64,000 nucleotides of DNA, taken from assembly GCA_020746875.1 (NCBI GenBank), contig JAGTJL010000016.1, positions 1,054,001-1,118,000 on the forward strand, given 5' to 3'. Positions within the stretch are counted from its first letter, which is position 1, and the number at the start of each line of letters is the position of its first letter. The stretch is from Rhexocercosporidium sp. MPI-PUGE-AT-0058 (taxonomy: Eukaryota > Ascomycota > Leotiomycetes > Helotiales). A program made the translations under genes and the position numbers. The notes below the pieces were generated by a model. That model had not been told where the DNA came from. It saw only the letters and a program-made list of their open reading frames with translations, and searched no databases. Positions 11,389 to 22,743 of this stretch are shown piece after piece.

Positions 11389-13827
11389 CTACGCAGCTTT
11401 ATCCTCAATCACGCCAGCAGACTTCTCATGCATAGCAGGAGGGGTATCAGTTCCAGGCTCCTTACCCTCGACATAAGTAGTCTCAGGACGATGGTGCTTA
11501 GAAGGATGCTGCTTGCCCGTGACATCAAGATAGATAGCCTTGAACGTGAACAACAGTTCCTTACGGCCCTCCCAAACAGGGAAGACGCCAACACACATGA
11601 GCGAGCCGATGAGCCAGATGATACCAACGATGACCCAGCCGGCGAAGAACTTCTCGCTGAAGATGTAACCTGTGCCGTAGAGGGGCATTGGCCAGAGGAT
11701 CAGGAGCGCGAGCGTGAGAAGGACGGTCATGCCTTTGGCAATCTTGGAGGCGCGGAGGAGCTTGGCTTGCTCGAGTGCCATTTCAGCTTCGGAGGTGTTG
11801 GCCTCGCCGGGGACCATCTCGAGGTCCATATCTGCTTCTTCCGCGAGGTCGTGGTCGTCGCCTTTGCGGATGGCGGCCATGGATTGCCAGTCGTACTTGT
11901 CGATACCGAAGATGAGGGTGAAGATTGGTGTAAAGATTAGGGGCGAGAGGAGAGCCATGACGTTGCCCGCCAACATGGGGTTGTTGGAACCAGTGCACTC
12001 GACATCGAGTTTTCCGCAGGTCTTGGAAGCGGTCACGAGCCAGGCGATAATGGCACAAGCGAAGCCACAGGGAGGGGTCAATGTAGCAGCCCATTTATTG
12101 TGTCCAGCCCACATGAGAGTAAGCGTGGCCGGGATTACAGCAGATGAGATTATAACACCCATCAACACGTAGAGGTATCCCATGGAAATACCAGCGTAGT
12201 GCACTAAATTAATTTAGCATGTGCCATTTTCGGAAGGTACTATGGTGCTTACATCCAACGGAAAGCGAGGCCATCGCGAGACCAAATCCTACGACCATAG
12301 CGTGGGACATATAGATGAGACGCTTTCCACTAGCAGTTGGGTTGAAGTAAGTTTGGTAAATATCATACGTAAAGATAGAGGAAACCGCAATAAGCTCGGC
12401 AGATGAAGCAGATGTGACAGCCATGAAGACGATCAAAAGTGTGCAGACAGCACCACCTGGGCCAAGCAAAGCGACAGCGGCGTATGGTAGGACAAGCCCT
12501 GCAGATACGTCTGCATCTGGCATACGATCGGGGTATGTAGGGAAAGCTGGGTTGCTCTCAAGAGCAAGACCTGCCAAGCCCATTGTCGTAGCGCAAAGCC
12601 ATGGAATGGCAAACCAGGAGATTCCTCCCATGATGTAGCCAGGGAGTGCGTGCACAGGGGAGGCAGCGATAGCTTTGTTGTAGTAACCGTTGTCCAAGAA
12701 CACCCTAGCATTTGTCAGTAAAACAGCAAGTAGCCACAGGGAACTCGTCACTTACGTTCCGAAGTTACCGACGATGTTGATGACGAAGAAAATAGCGCCC
12801 TCGGTCGATTGCATGGTCAAATAACTACCTCCAGCATTGCCCTCGACTGGGTGTCTAGCAGAAGCTTCAACAAGAAGATCGAAAACGGCTTTGGGGGAAC
12901 CCAGAGTGTCGCTTGTGGCATATGTTGTGAACGCAAAAATGAGGATGATTATGAGAAGGATGAAAGTGTGAACCCTGTGTAGCAAATATTAGCACATTTC
13001 CTCGGATTCGGAACTTGATTTCGTATTTTTAACTCACCAATCCGTCAGGAAGGTGGCCTTGACTGCGAGGATCGGGATGTCAGCAATTACTCGTTTACAA
13101 TTGTCTCGGGAGCAATTTTTGGAGTAAATCACTCCCGAGACATCCAGAGAGAGACAGCAACGTACTTCCACCAAACATGGTATACATGACGACACCCAAA
13201 GGCAAGAGAAAGCAAGCTGCTGCAGTTGGCATGCCAGTCAAAGATGAAACGACTGCAGAGCCTCCAGTCAACAACATAGCTGTAACCAAAATGTTGGTTG
13301 CCAAGCCGAAAATAATGAATACAATGTGTGCGGGTGTGCCGTATCTTGCTCTGATGACTTCAAGGAAGGTCTATTATAGATTAGCTTATGTCCTAGGAGA
13401 AGTACAGTAAAATGTCAAACTTACATGAGCATTTGGTGCTCTTCTCTTCAACTCAATGGCAATTGTCGCAAATAGCAAAATCTGTACAGTGGCACCACTA
13501 GCATACCAGAATGGTCCAGATACACCATAGCGGTAAGCGATTCCGGAAGATTGAAGGAGGGTAGCTGCCCAAGTCCACGAAGATACTACCGCAGAGGCGA
13601 CAAGGCCAGATTTCACAGTCCTTCCAGCTGTGCTGAACATTTCGGATGTTTGGAGTTCATGGTTGTAACGCTTGAGAACCCATGTAACAAGAATCTGGGC
13701 TCAAGTCAGTGACGAAACCTGGCAAAGTTGGGGAAAAGTGACTTACCATGCCAAAAGCAAAGACGGCACCAAGGCCCAAAACAATGCCATATCCCCAGCC
13801 CACGTTGAGAGGAGGAGCAATTGCCAT
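11389..13827 (-). CDS. dur3: Urea active transporter, DUR3 type (sodium:solute symporter family)
   Basis: Seven exons on the minus strand (13747-13827, 13425-13694, 13166-13370, 13038-13062, 12756-12974, 12253-12704, 11389-12203) keep phase and give 688 aa, close to the family's usual 690-730. The protein is a plasma-membrane proton/urea symporter of the SSS fold. Visible: an N-terminal helix ([16 protein letters not shown]), the conserved [20 protein letters not shown] and [16 protein letters not shown] segments, [49 protein letters not shown], and a late pair ([18 protein letters not shown]) before a hydrophilic tail rich in charged residues. Exon 4 is only 25 nt. The ATG at 13825-13827 is chosen because [14 protein letters not shown] matches the usual N-terminus; an upstream in-frame ATG at 13965 exists. 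DUR3 genes are commonly under nitrogen control, but no site is claimed here. Confidence 0.93.
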
Positions 13828-16225
13828 CTTGGTGATATCGAGGAGACTTCTCGTACGTTTCAGTATTTTGCAGCTTCTAGAGATGCAGCTGAAGATCTGT
13901 GGGACCGTGACACGAGGGAATGAGCTGGTATATATGTCCAACACTATTTGTCCGACTTGGCCCAAGCGGCAGAGAAAAAGCTACCCTGCACACAATATTG
14001 AGATCCCGGAGAAGAAAAGTGAGAAGGAGATACATGTAACCGATGTGGAGGTTGGTTTATGGGCCCAGATCTGGCACTATCACGGATGTGGCCTCGGGAG
14101 AAGGGCTCCATGCAAGGCTCAAGATGTGGTAGCATATCAGAGGCTTTTCTTTGTATCATCTCTGCACTTTGCGATGGTCAATCGTTTTCAAAGATAAGAA
14201 CAACTCGAGAGGTGACTTCTCGTAATAGGTATTTTATACGATCCCTGCTATCTGCCACGGGGGGAAGCTAGGAGCTATGACCACGGCGGCATAGCTTCAT
14301 GCACCCTCGGCAAGTCTGATCTACATGGCGGGCACTTCCGAGAAAGCTCATTCGTGGATGCCGTGCTGATAACGAGGACCCCTGACTACATGTCAGAATT
14401 GCGATAAGACCAGAGGAGGGGAATGGAGCAGAGGTGCGCCGTGGCATGCAAGCGATACATGGGCTGGGCGAGGCTTCTTGGTGGCCTTGTGAGGCTTGCG
14501 TGGGATAAGAAACAACAGACCAGTTAGAAGGGCGGGATGGAATTTCTTAGTTCGTTTTGAGTTGCTTGAGGGAAATTCCAAGCAGTAGTCAAAGCAGGCA
14601 AGATCGAATTTCCAAGGACGGGGTTTGCTTGGAAGTCTTCAGTAATTTGTGTAAGCCCGATATCGCAGGCTCACCAGACACCACCTCGCCGTCGGCGCGT
14701 CGCCCAAGTAGATACCACAGCCAAGGGTCTCTGAGATCAATTGACGAAAATTTTTCTCGAAACAGATATTATTTCGATCCACTCCCTTGCCTTGTCCCCA
14801 CAACTTTCCAGGGTCTAAAGTGCAAGATCTGGCAAAATATGTGGCAGACGTAGATGAGACCCTGATATCTGGATTCCTGGCTCAGACCCAATCGACAACA
14901 AGCCCAGGAAGTGCATCAGATGCACCTCACGCGCAGGAATGCTTTTCTCTATCTGCTTGCCCCGCAACCTCTCCCACGCTCTCACATTTATGCCAAGTTG
15001 GAGGCTTGTCGGCCCCATAAGGCAGTCTCCTCAATGCGGGTGGAAAAAGGAACTAAACTTAATCTTGAGGACATCGCATTGGCCGTGAATCGCAACACAG
15101 AACAAGACATCCAGCCACTATCTGGAAAACAGGGTGGGGATTGAGACCACTTACAACACTCTCTTTTCGTGTCTTGGAACGTTTTCAGCAGTAGGAAAAC
15201 TCGTACTCAACAGAACAAGAAAGTGTGGCTCAGATCGTGTCAGATAAAGCGTTGCTGGCATTCGCATTGCGATTTCTGATAGAGCATCGAGCTCAACACT
15301 CGAAGACGAAGCTCGAGAAGACTGCGATCCAGTCGTCGTTATGTTAGTCCGGCCTGCAGACATGAGTATCTTATAGATTACGATCAAAATACAGAGATCT
15401 AGTAAGTGGTAGCAGTGGGTAATAGCTATGAAATGGATGGGCAACTGGTTGTTGCATGCAAATCTGCGATGGTGACGACGTGGGAAAGGGACGAAAGGGC
15501 CGAGCCTCGTCGACACGTGAGCTGATCTCAACCAGGGCCTGCCATGAGATTTAGACGATAGAAATGATGGATCTAGCCCAAAAACAGGATAATTCATTTT
15601 CCAGAGAGAGACTTTGCCACTGCGATACAGCTGTGAATAGTCATCGGAGCGACTGGAACTGGAACTGGCAGTGAGTTGAAGACCGACTAAAATACATTCT
15701 ATGAGTGTTGTCACCTATATATCCGGGATGCTCGGTGGGAAAGAGTCGTATGAATCTCTATTTCAGCTTTGCAGTCGTTGATCTTCACGTGGGGGACGAG
15801 TCCTCAATACTCAGGTACCATATGAAACGGTCAATTGAACGCTAAACAGCCTCTCTGACGGAAGAAAACCTAACCTATTTTAACAAACGAGTCAAATTAT
15901 ATTACGAATAACACTATATTTCTCGACTTTACGGACTTCCATAATAATAGGAATTTAAATATAAGTTCTAAAATAGCTTAGGTACTTATAGGAATGTTGA
16001 GGAAATCCTGGGTTCTTCGGAATTCTTAAGGTTATCAAAATCGGCCACCTTTTTCTCCGACAGAGAGGCAGCTCCAACTTCCTCCCTACCCCCTCGCTTA
16101 TTTGTTTGTCCGTTCCTTCCGAAAAAAAACAACCCCGCAATCATTACCAATCGGACCGCCCCGCCTTGAGCCTCAACACCGTCATCGACTTTCTTGACTT
16201 TCCATCTCCTCTTCTTTGAATACCG
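13828..16225. other. Long intergenic with one doubtful ORF (15151-15714, minus)
   Basis: Upstream of the urea transporter and of the CinA-like gene (divergent). A 187-codon minus-strand frame at 15151-15714 contains a hydrophobic stretch (HCYHLLDLCILIVIYKILM) and Ser runs, but has no recognised family and no splice support; I do not call it a gene. The stretch 15840-15990 is strongly AT-rich. Nothing else seen. Confidence 0.4.
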
Positions 16226-17240
16226 ATGACAAGAACCGTCTTGCGTCGAAACCTTTTTAACCCTATTCCAAGAGCATTTGCTTCAGCAAACACACTTAAA
16301 AACGCTGTATCGATCAACCGGGTACCGCACCTCCGGCATTACACAAGCTTAAAAATGGCGAAAGAATTCCCTCCGGAAAAAGTTAAGGCTATTGTTGGAG
16401 AGATTGCGAAGCTGCTGAAGGAGAGGAAGGAGACTGTTAGTGTTGCGGAAACTGTAAGTTGTTCTTTTCTTTCTTTTGGGGAATATGGACCAGGATGTCA
16501 TTTGGTCCTGCAGCAAGAAATTCAATGAAATATTGTTACAAGTGAATGGAAAGAGACATCACATTATCCATGTGGTCTTTGGGGAAAAGGCATTGCTGAT
16601 TGATTCTGAAGGCAGCAGGTGGAATCATATCTGCATCCATACTCAGCACGCCGGGAGCGAGTGGAATCTACAAGGGAGGCTTGACGGTACGTTTTATTTA
16701 TTTTAACAAATCCAGAACTTATCTCCGATACTTCATTACTAACCATCGACACAGCTTTATACCTTAGAATCGCGCATCGCATTCGGTATGTGATGAATAT
16801 GTTCCTTTCACTTCCGAGTTTGTCAATTTGACCAACTACGAGGTCTTGTTAACTGTGGCTAGCGGGCTGGACGCAGGAGAATATCAAGAATTACAAAGGT
16901 CCAACGACTGACGTTGTCGCTGGTCTGGCAAGTAATGTGAAAAGCACTTTGGGTAGCACGTATACCATCTGTGAGAGTGGCACGGCAGGACCAACGGGTG
17001 GAAATACCCCAAACAGAACTCCGTATGTGTATTTTCTCTTGCCAGAAACTTTAGTTCAAGATTCAATGATTGATGATTAGCAGTGGATACGTAGCCCTTG
17101 CAGTTGCAACCGAGAGCGGAGTATACAAGCGCGAGTTGTCAACGGGACTTGGTGGGGATAGGGAGGCGAATATGGTTGCGTTTGCTGTTGAGGCTTTGGG
17201 ATTACTGAGGGATGTCATCAAAGGCGATGCTAAGCTGTAG
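16226..17240 (+). CDS. CinA C-terminal-domain protein (nicotinamide-nucleotide amidase family)
   Basis: Five exons (16226-16453, 16612-16686, 16755-16785, 16863-17022, 17084-17240) give 216 aa with phase kept at each junction. The CinA C-terminal domain in bacteria deamidates NMN to nicotinate mononucleotide; the fungal homologues are stand-alone domains. Visible: SVAETAAGGIISASILSTPG (the family's helix with ESxTGG-like spacing, here AETAAGG), GIYKGGLTLYT, the SGTAGPTGGNTPNRTPGYV loop that marks the family, and a C-terminal ALGLLRD helix. The first 43 residues are basic and may be a mitochondrial presequence; the ATG at 16355 (MAKEFPPEKVK) could start a cytosolic form. Exon 3 is only 31 nt. 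The catalytic residues have not been mapped, so activity is inferred from family only. Confidence 0.85.
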
Positions 17241-17439
17241 ATCACATCATATCTTCAGATGAAGAAGGAACTTTCATCCTCGTTACCAGCGCTACCAATA
17301 AAATCGGAATTTGTGGGAAGTTCGGTAGGTCTTTAGATCTCACCAAATTGAGCTTCGCATACGACAGGCAATGTCATGAGGCAATGTCTTAAGGAGAATT
17401 CACGATCTGTATTTTGCCCAGATTCTATACGGTCCTAAT

Positions 17440-18465
17440 CTACCCTCTCCGCCTTCCGATAAAGACTGCCCACTTTCTCGGCCAAATCAGAACCAGAAGC
17501 TGGGTGGGAAGCCTCATGATCTCTGCATCAATTTTTGCCTTCATCTTGATTGATCGCAGAGCCTTGATATCTTCTTCGAGATCCTCACGATTAAAACCCC
17601 AACGCGTCATATCAGCATCTCCTGGCATACTCCGATCAAAAACAACATGACTCTCAACCCATTCCCTCGCAAAACTATCCAATCTATTCATATCTCCAAA
17701 CCCCCACTCCCTTAGGGTCGCCAACTCAATCTCATGCGCTACATCTTGCCACACAGCGCCATGTCTAGTAACCCCTATGTCCTCATTAGCAGGTCCTTCC
17801 GGTCCGCCATTATAGAAATAAATTTCGAAAAAGGCATGCAGCATTTCGTGGAGTAGAGTTTGGAGAAGCGGTCTGTAGTCATTTGGGTCATGTTCAAATT
17901 GTCTCGTCTCCTCGTAGGGCATGGTCAATCTGATTAGACATGCGAAATTCTTCGGGATCAGATCGTTTTGCGTGCAGAATCGTGTAATTGACTTTCCCTT
18001 CTGACCCTAATCTGTGTCTGTCAAGTCCTCAGCGGGTTGGATCTCGATCTTGCAGAGGTTCTTGAGACCTCCCATGAAGAAGAAGTCGTTAAAAATTTCA
18101 AAATACTCGGCAAGTTTTGCGTCTCTTTTGTTTCCGTCTACTGGAATCTGCTGGGATCGCGAGTCCATTGAGTAGTATGCATTTAAAGCCTCTTCCTGTT
18201 CCCCGTTTCTTAGGGTGGCTGAAGAGCTGGATCGGATGTAGGTTATTAGGGCTGAGCGGATGCTGGAAGCAGAGTGCCCGAACATGATGAGGTTGTAAGG
18301 TGGGTTGCCGCGGGAAAGAATTATCGGACGGGGATGTTGCTTGTCATCAATATCAGCGAGCTTCTGGCGACAGAGAAACTGTTCCAGCTGACTCCCGACA
18401 CGAGGGGTACCATGGTCGAATTCGAGCCGAGATGGATTGTATAAGAAAGAAGAGTACGTTGTCAT
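17440..18465 (-). pseudogene. SprT-like metalloprotease-family protein with one in-frame TAG
   Basis: The frame from ATG 18463-18465 runs 152 codons to TAG at 18007-18009, then stays open in the same frame to 17440; uninterrupted it would be 341 aa. The second half has the zinc-protease signature LLHEMLHAFFEIY (HExxH) followed downstream by RHGAVW, which supplies the expected third His region. The first half has the FEIFNDFFFMGGLKNLCKIE segment, which corresponds to FRGFYRAFDDIFFFNSLLGL in the intact paralogue at 28793-29644. There is no GT-AG pair around the TAG that would splice it out. The TAG is one C-to-T change from CAG. It is probably a recent pseudogene, or translated as a truncated N-terminal protein lacking the protease core. 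It converges on the CinA-like gene. Confidence 0.7.
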
Positions 18466-19345
18466 GATAGTGCAGGATAAGGAATAAAACCAGACACAGG
18501 TAATGAAAACAGGTTGAGGAAGAAAAGACAGAAAATATTTTTAGAAATTTTAAAAAGAAAGATCAAAATGCAGCCAGCTCAGAAAGAACCACATGTGATG
18601 GTAAATGAAATGAGGTGGAGGATTGGAAATGAGGTGTAAAAGAATTGTTTGGAGGGGTCATCCATCCACAGATATATTGTCACGATGATTGATGAGCACC
18701 TACCAGTTACGCTTGACTAATGCTTCTATATGAGTATACAAACACCATGAATATTATGAAAGAGTTGAACCTTGGTCAACCATCATCACACAAGACAGCC
18801 CGTTGTTCGACTCATTCAAGTCATCCATTTTTGAAGAGGGACACGAAGGCAGTAGCGCAATGATGGGCAGGTTAGCGCCGGCTGTATGAGACTTATGAAA
18901 GCTCGTCAAAGTCGTGACTGTAAGTTTCGGAGTGCACTAGAACAGATATTGGTGGATCAAAGACAGCAAAGAAGTTCTAGAAGTTCTCAAGAATTCGAAC
19001 CCCTGAGGTTTCTCGCTTAAACTCACCCTTGTTTGCATCTCTAAAAATTCTTTAATTGCCCCAAATATCCATGCGTGCCGAAGTGGGGTCTCATTTTTGA
19101 TTCAATGAATTGGACCATGATTGCTTAAGGAACCTGATACTGTAACGAAAATCGCCGACCAGACGCAAACCCGGGAAATAGCTTGAACAGGCACAAGCCC
19201 TTGAAATTTGCTCCCGAATTACAAATATCGAATCATTTAATAGTGCAGGAACGCACAAAAATTTAAAACAAGTTGATTGTCGAATTGTCATTTTCTAACA
19301 TTTTACGCTCCAAGCAATCCGTTCGTCCAGCCGTTGCACAGCGAT
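18466..19345. other. Intergenic, nothing recognised
   Basis: AT-rich spacer between two minus-strand genes. Short frames only. A GGGGTTCGAATTC-like string near 18990 (reverse strand) resembles a tRNA T-loop, but no stem or other arms accompany it. Confidence 0.5.
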
Positions 19346-22300
19346 TCACTGGAAGTGACTCTGCCCACTGATCCCATTGATTCCGAACAGGGCTTGCGAC
19401 TCTAAATAGCTATTCCAGTCTACATCTTCGGCACCATCCAGACCACAATTTCCGTCTTCCAACATCTGCTCTCCACCGTCACCAAAGTTATCCCGTAAAG
19501 AGCTCCCAAGTTGCTCATCCAAGGGCTGATTCTCTCCTGCAAAGTTCCGGCAGGTACAAGGATCAGTACAGAAACAAGATATACCACTTCCATAAGCAGA
19601 GTTAGATATTGCCTGCATATTGGCTTGAGTCCCAGCACCACGGTTCTTGTCCGTTGTTGAGCTGTCGAGTCCATATTGAGCTGGCTGCAGGGGAAGAGGC
19701 TGCATAATGTCAAGGAACTTTATCGATACAGCTGACACGTTGGCTGGATCCGCTGTAGCTGTAGCTTTAGCTGTGGTGATATCAACAGAGAGTCGACTGG
19801 CTTCTGATTGCTCTTCCACAGTGACAGGTAGCTGTGATGTGTTCTCATCTAGGTGCTTCTCCCGGTATTCTCGAGAACCCTCCTCAAGATATGATCGAAT
19901 GAGCCCGGTGAAATCTAATTCCCGCAGAAACGAAGCTTCAACTGGCTGCATGAAATTCCGGGCGGCGAGCTCTACTCGTGATAGGAACAGAACTGGCACT
20001 GTGCTTTGTATGTAGGTCTCGTACTGATGAAGAGCTAGCGAGTCTGGTGTTTGGAGTATCTGCTCTTTTGGTTCTTCAAAATCTGTTGCTGATCAGCATC
20101 CTGTGCATTGCACAAGAATCACTTATTTGCAACTTGCATGGTGGCGGTATTTGGATATCCTGTAAATGAGAGAAAATGATCTTGTAAATGCTCTCCCATC
20201 TATCGTGCTCGCTCTGGTTCGCGTAGGGGTGCGCTCGTTATCTAAGCTTCTCTACTTGTCTGGGCGTAACCCCTTCTGGAGCCCGACCTAAGGTCGAATC
20301 ACACATCATCTCTTTTGGAGCGGTTTCGTGTGACTCCAATTGGTCCTCCTTGTCAAAAGTCTTCCAGCATCTTCTGCAGTAAGGCGGCGTAACGAACCTA
20401 GAAGCATGGGTCTGTGCTCCACAAGGCATTTCACAGCCAAATGAAAAATTATAATTCTTACGCAAAATAGCAATTTAAAAATCTAGTTAAAAGAAAGGCA
20501 GAAATGCTTCTTATTTATTACATATTTCATTAATAAAGTAAAACGATTAAGCTTTCATTGATATATTTAAGTGTGAACTCGCCTACTTTGTGTTTTCTAA
20601 GCCTGAAAGTACCTCGCGAAACCGCCTGTGGACCACAGACCCGTGCCTCCAGGTTCGTAACATAGACCCTGTACAGATGAGATCTATGAATTGTCATTAA
20701 AACTTATTTCACGTATACTAACATCGCGAAATTTACAGTGATGACTTACTTCAATCTCGAAATGTCATCTAATGGAGTGAGCGCACAGGTGCGATAGTTG
20801 TTTATGTTGTACTTTTCTGGGTTGTGTTTTCTGAAAGGGCACGCGAACTTTTTCCTGCGAATGATTTTTCCGGATGGCAACGTGCGTTTGGTCGGGCGGC
20901 GGGGGAGATCACCCTCAGTTTCGTCATTATCATCATCTTCATTGCTGCCTTGCCTTTGCCGTTTCTGTTGGCGACTGGTCTCAGCGGACGAGTATACGAC
21001 AGCTGGTGGTGGCCCATATTCGCCTGCAGAGGAAGGCGACTGACCAGCACATTGTGTGACACCCTGGCTCCAGTTGCTATCCCAAATCTGCCAGAACTCT
21101 TCCATTATCTCCTCGACTAGGGCCTGCCTCCGCGGATCTAGTACTTTTTGAGAGACATATTGTCGAATATGATCTAGCTCTTCGTCTTGACACTCCGCGA
21201 TCGAGTTACATCCTACGAAACGATACATGCTGTCTAACGTCTGATCCTCCAGATCTGTAATTCCACAATCAGAAATTCTCGAGTTGCGTGCGCAACGCCT
21301 CCGGGCTTCTCGGTTTTTGTCTTTTGTTGTCGATGAAGTTGTAGGCCACCCTTGACCTGGGAGAAGATGATACTGTCGGACATTGGTCTCAAGAACTTCT
21401 TCGATTGTGTCCAGTATCTTCGGAGATTCGCGAGCTGGATTTATATCTGCCGAGGATTGATTCTCGAAGAAGGAATTTGTGGATTCGTCTGGGTCTGCTG
21501 TTATGACCGGTAATTTGGAGGATGCGGGCTTCGATGACAAACTGACCGAGTCGACCGCATCCAGGTACTCCATATTAGCAGCGTGAAAATCTCTGAGAAC
21601 GGCCGTCTCCTTACTGATTGATAAAATTTTCATATCCAAGGAATTCTTTATCCGAGTCTTTGGCATATCTCCGGAAATCTGATGGTCGGCAGGCTCCTGG
21701 ATCTTCGCTGGAGCTACGCCCTGATGTTGATCTTGTCTTTCAACAGCTCTCTGTATGCCTTGATTCATTTTGAGATTCATGTGCTCTAAATTGGTATGCT
21801 CAAAACAAGCTTCAGAACTTCCGAACCATTGCGAGCAAAAGAAGCACAGATACTGAGCGTGGTAATTGCTATCGTGCTCTCTGAGTTTGCCCTTCCTCTT
21901 GAATGCCTTGACTCGTGCGGGGCAATTGAGCTGTGAACATCTATAGGGCATATCCGTCTTATCATTGTGTCTGGAAAGTGTGTGACGCTTGAGGTCTTTG
22001 TGGTTTTTGAACGGCTTGTTGTCAGAGCATCGCGGGAAAGAACAGTAAATGGCCTTCGAGTGCACATTTTTGATGTGTGATCGAAACGATTGGAAAGTTC
22101 CAAACACTATCCCCTTTCGGCATCCATCAAGAAGGCATACGCCAGGTCGAAACAAAGCTTCAAGCTCGACCATTTTTAACAAGCTGTCATTTCTGGTAAG
22201 AGATTCAAGTGCTAACATGCTTTCTTAGCCACCCTCTTCACGCATAGAAATTTCTGTAGCCAAATACTTTTCCGAGACATCCTTGACAGGTGTATTTTGA

Positions 22301-22743
22301 CCAGCTATGTTAGAGATCTCGTCTTGGATAAAGAACGGTGTGCTATTCCTGTCGTTCTTGTTTTCCGTTTCTCCGCTCACTTGATCCTGTAACTGATCCA
22401 AATATAGCATAGATGAATCCAGGAAGGCATCATGTCGTTCCAGAGGCGACATTGTCTGCGCCCAGTCCTTGCTCCTCGAAGCTCGTGTTTTTGCCAAGCT
22501 TCGCATACTGACAGCATCGTCCATCATGGATTCGTAGGCACTGTCCCATTCTACTTTGGTGGCTTGCGTTTCTGCCAGTACGGGAAACTTGGGCGGAGAT
22601 GCAGGCCCGCTCCATTTCTCAATTAACCATCGGCGCAGAGTTTCACTCGCCTCAGCGGTGGTCCAGGAGTCGAGGTCGACATCATCATCGTATTGCTCTC
22701 CCGTCACCTCCCCGCACATCGTCGCTGGATTTGAAGATGCCAT
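19346..22743 (-). pseudogene. C2H2 zinc-finger protein, disrupted by an insertion and two stops
   Basis: The minus strand holds a fungal multi-finger C2H2 protein. The N-terminal acidic region starts MASSNPATMCG (22741-22743). Fingers with CxxC..H patterns follow at CLLDGCRKG..SHIKNVH, CSFPRCSDN..RHTLSRH, CSQLNCPAR..EHDSNYH and CFFCSQW..HTNLEH. Then come the late KKFACPFRKHNPEKY module, the YCRRCWKTFDKEDQLESH finger, and a tail (EGVTPRQVEKLR..SEHDRWESIYKIIF). Exons: to 20750, then an intron 20684-20749, then 20683 onward, a GC-AG intron 20083-20137, and 19346-20082. Lesions: TAA at 22225-22227 and TAA at 20238-20240, both in frame with sequence continuing, plus a 263-bp element inserted at 20394-20656. 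The exon reads KSHLYRVYVTPPYC across the insertion, where the family has a His (Tyr here is one C-to-T change). Predicted to be non-functional. Confidence 0.8.
20394..20656. mobile_element. MITE-like inverted-repeat element, 263 bp
   Basis: The two ends (about 20394-20432 and 20618-20656) are near-perfect inverted copies: reading inward both begin GAACCT, and 26 of the first 30 bases match, with three of the four differences being transitions. The element is flanked by GTAAC on the plus strand at 20389-20393 and 20657-20661, which reads as a 5-bp target-site duplication. Because GTAAC is nearly its own reverse complement, the exact boundary between terminal repeat and duplication is uncertain. 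The interior is AT-rich with no coding capacity, as expected of a non-autonomous DNA transposon. Removing it with one flank joins the zinc-finger exon in frame, which is strong evidence for insertion. Superfamily not assigned. Confidence 0.8.

Noticed and set aside
15151..15714. 187-codon minus-strand ORF
   Set aside because: Contains one hydrophobic segment but no family, no clear signal peptide and no splice evidence; may be chance.
18955..19035. tRNA-like T-loop string
   Set aside because: No matching T stem, anticodon arm or acceptor stem found around it.
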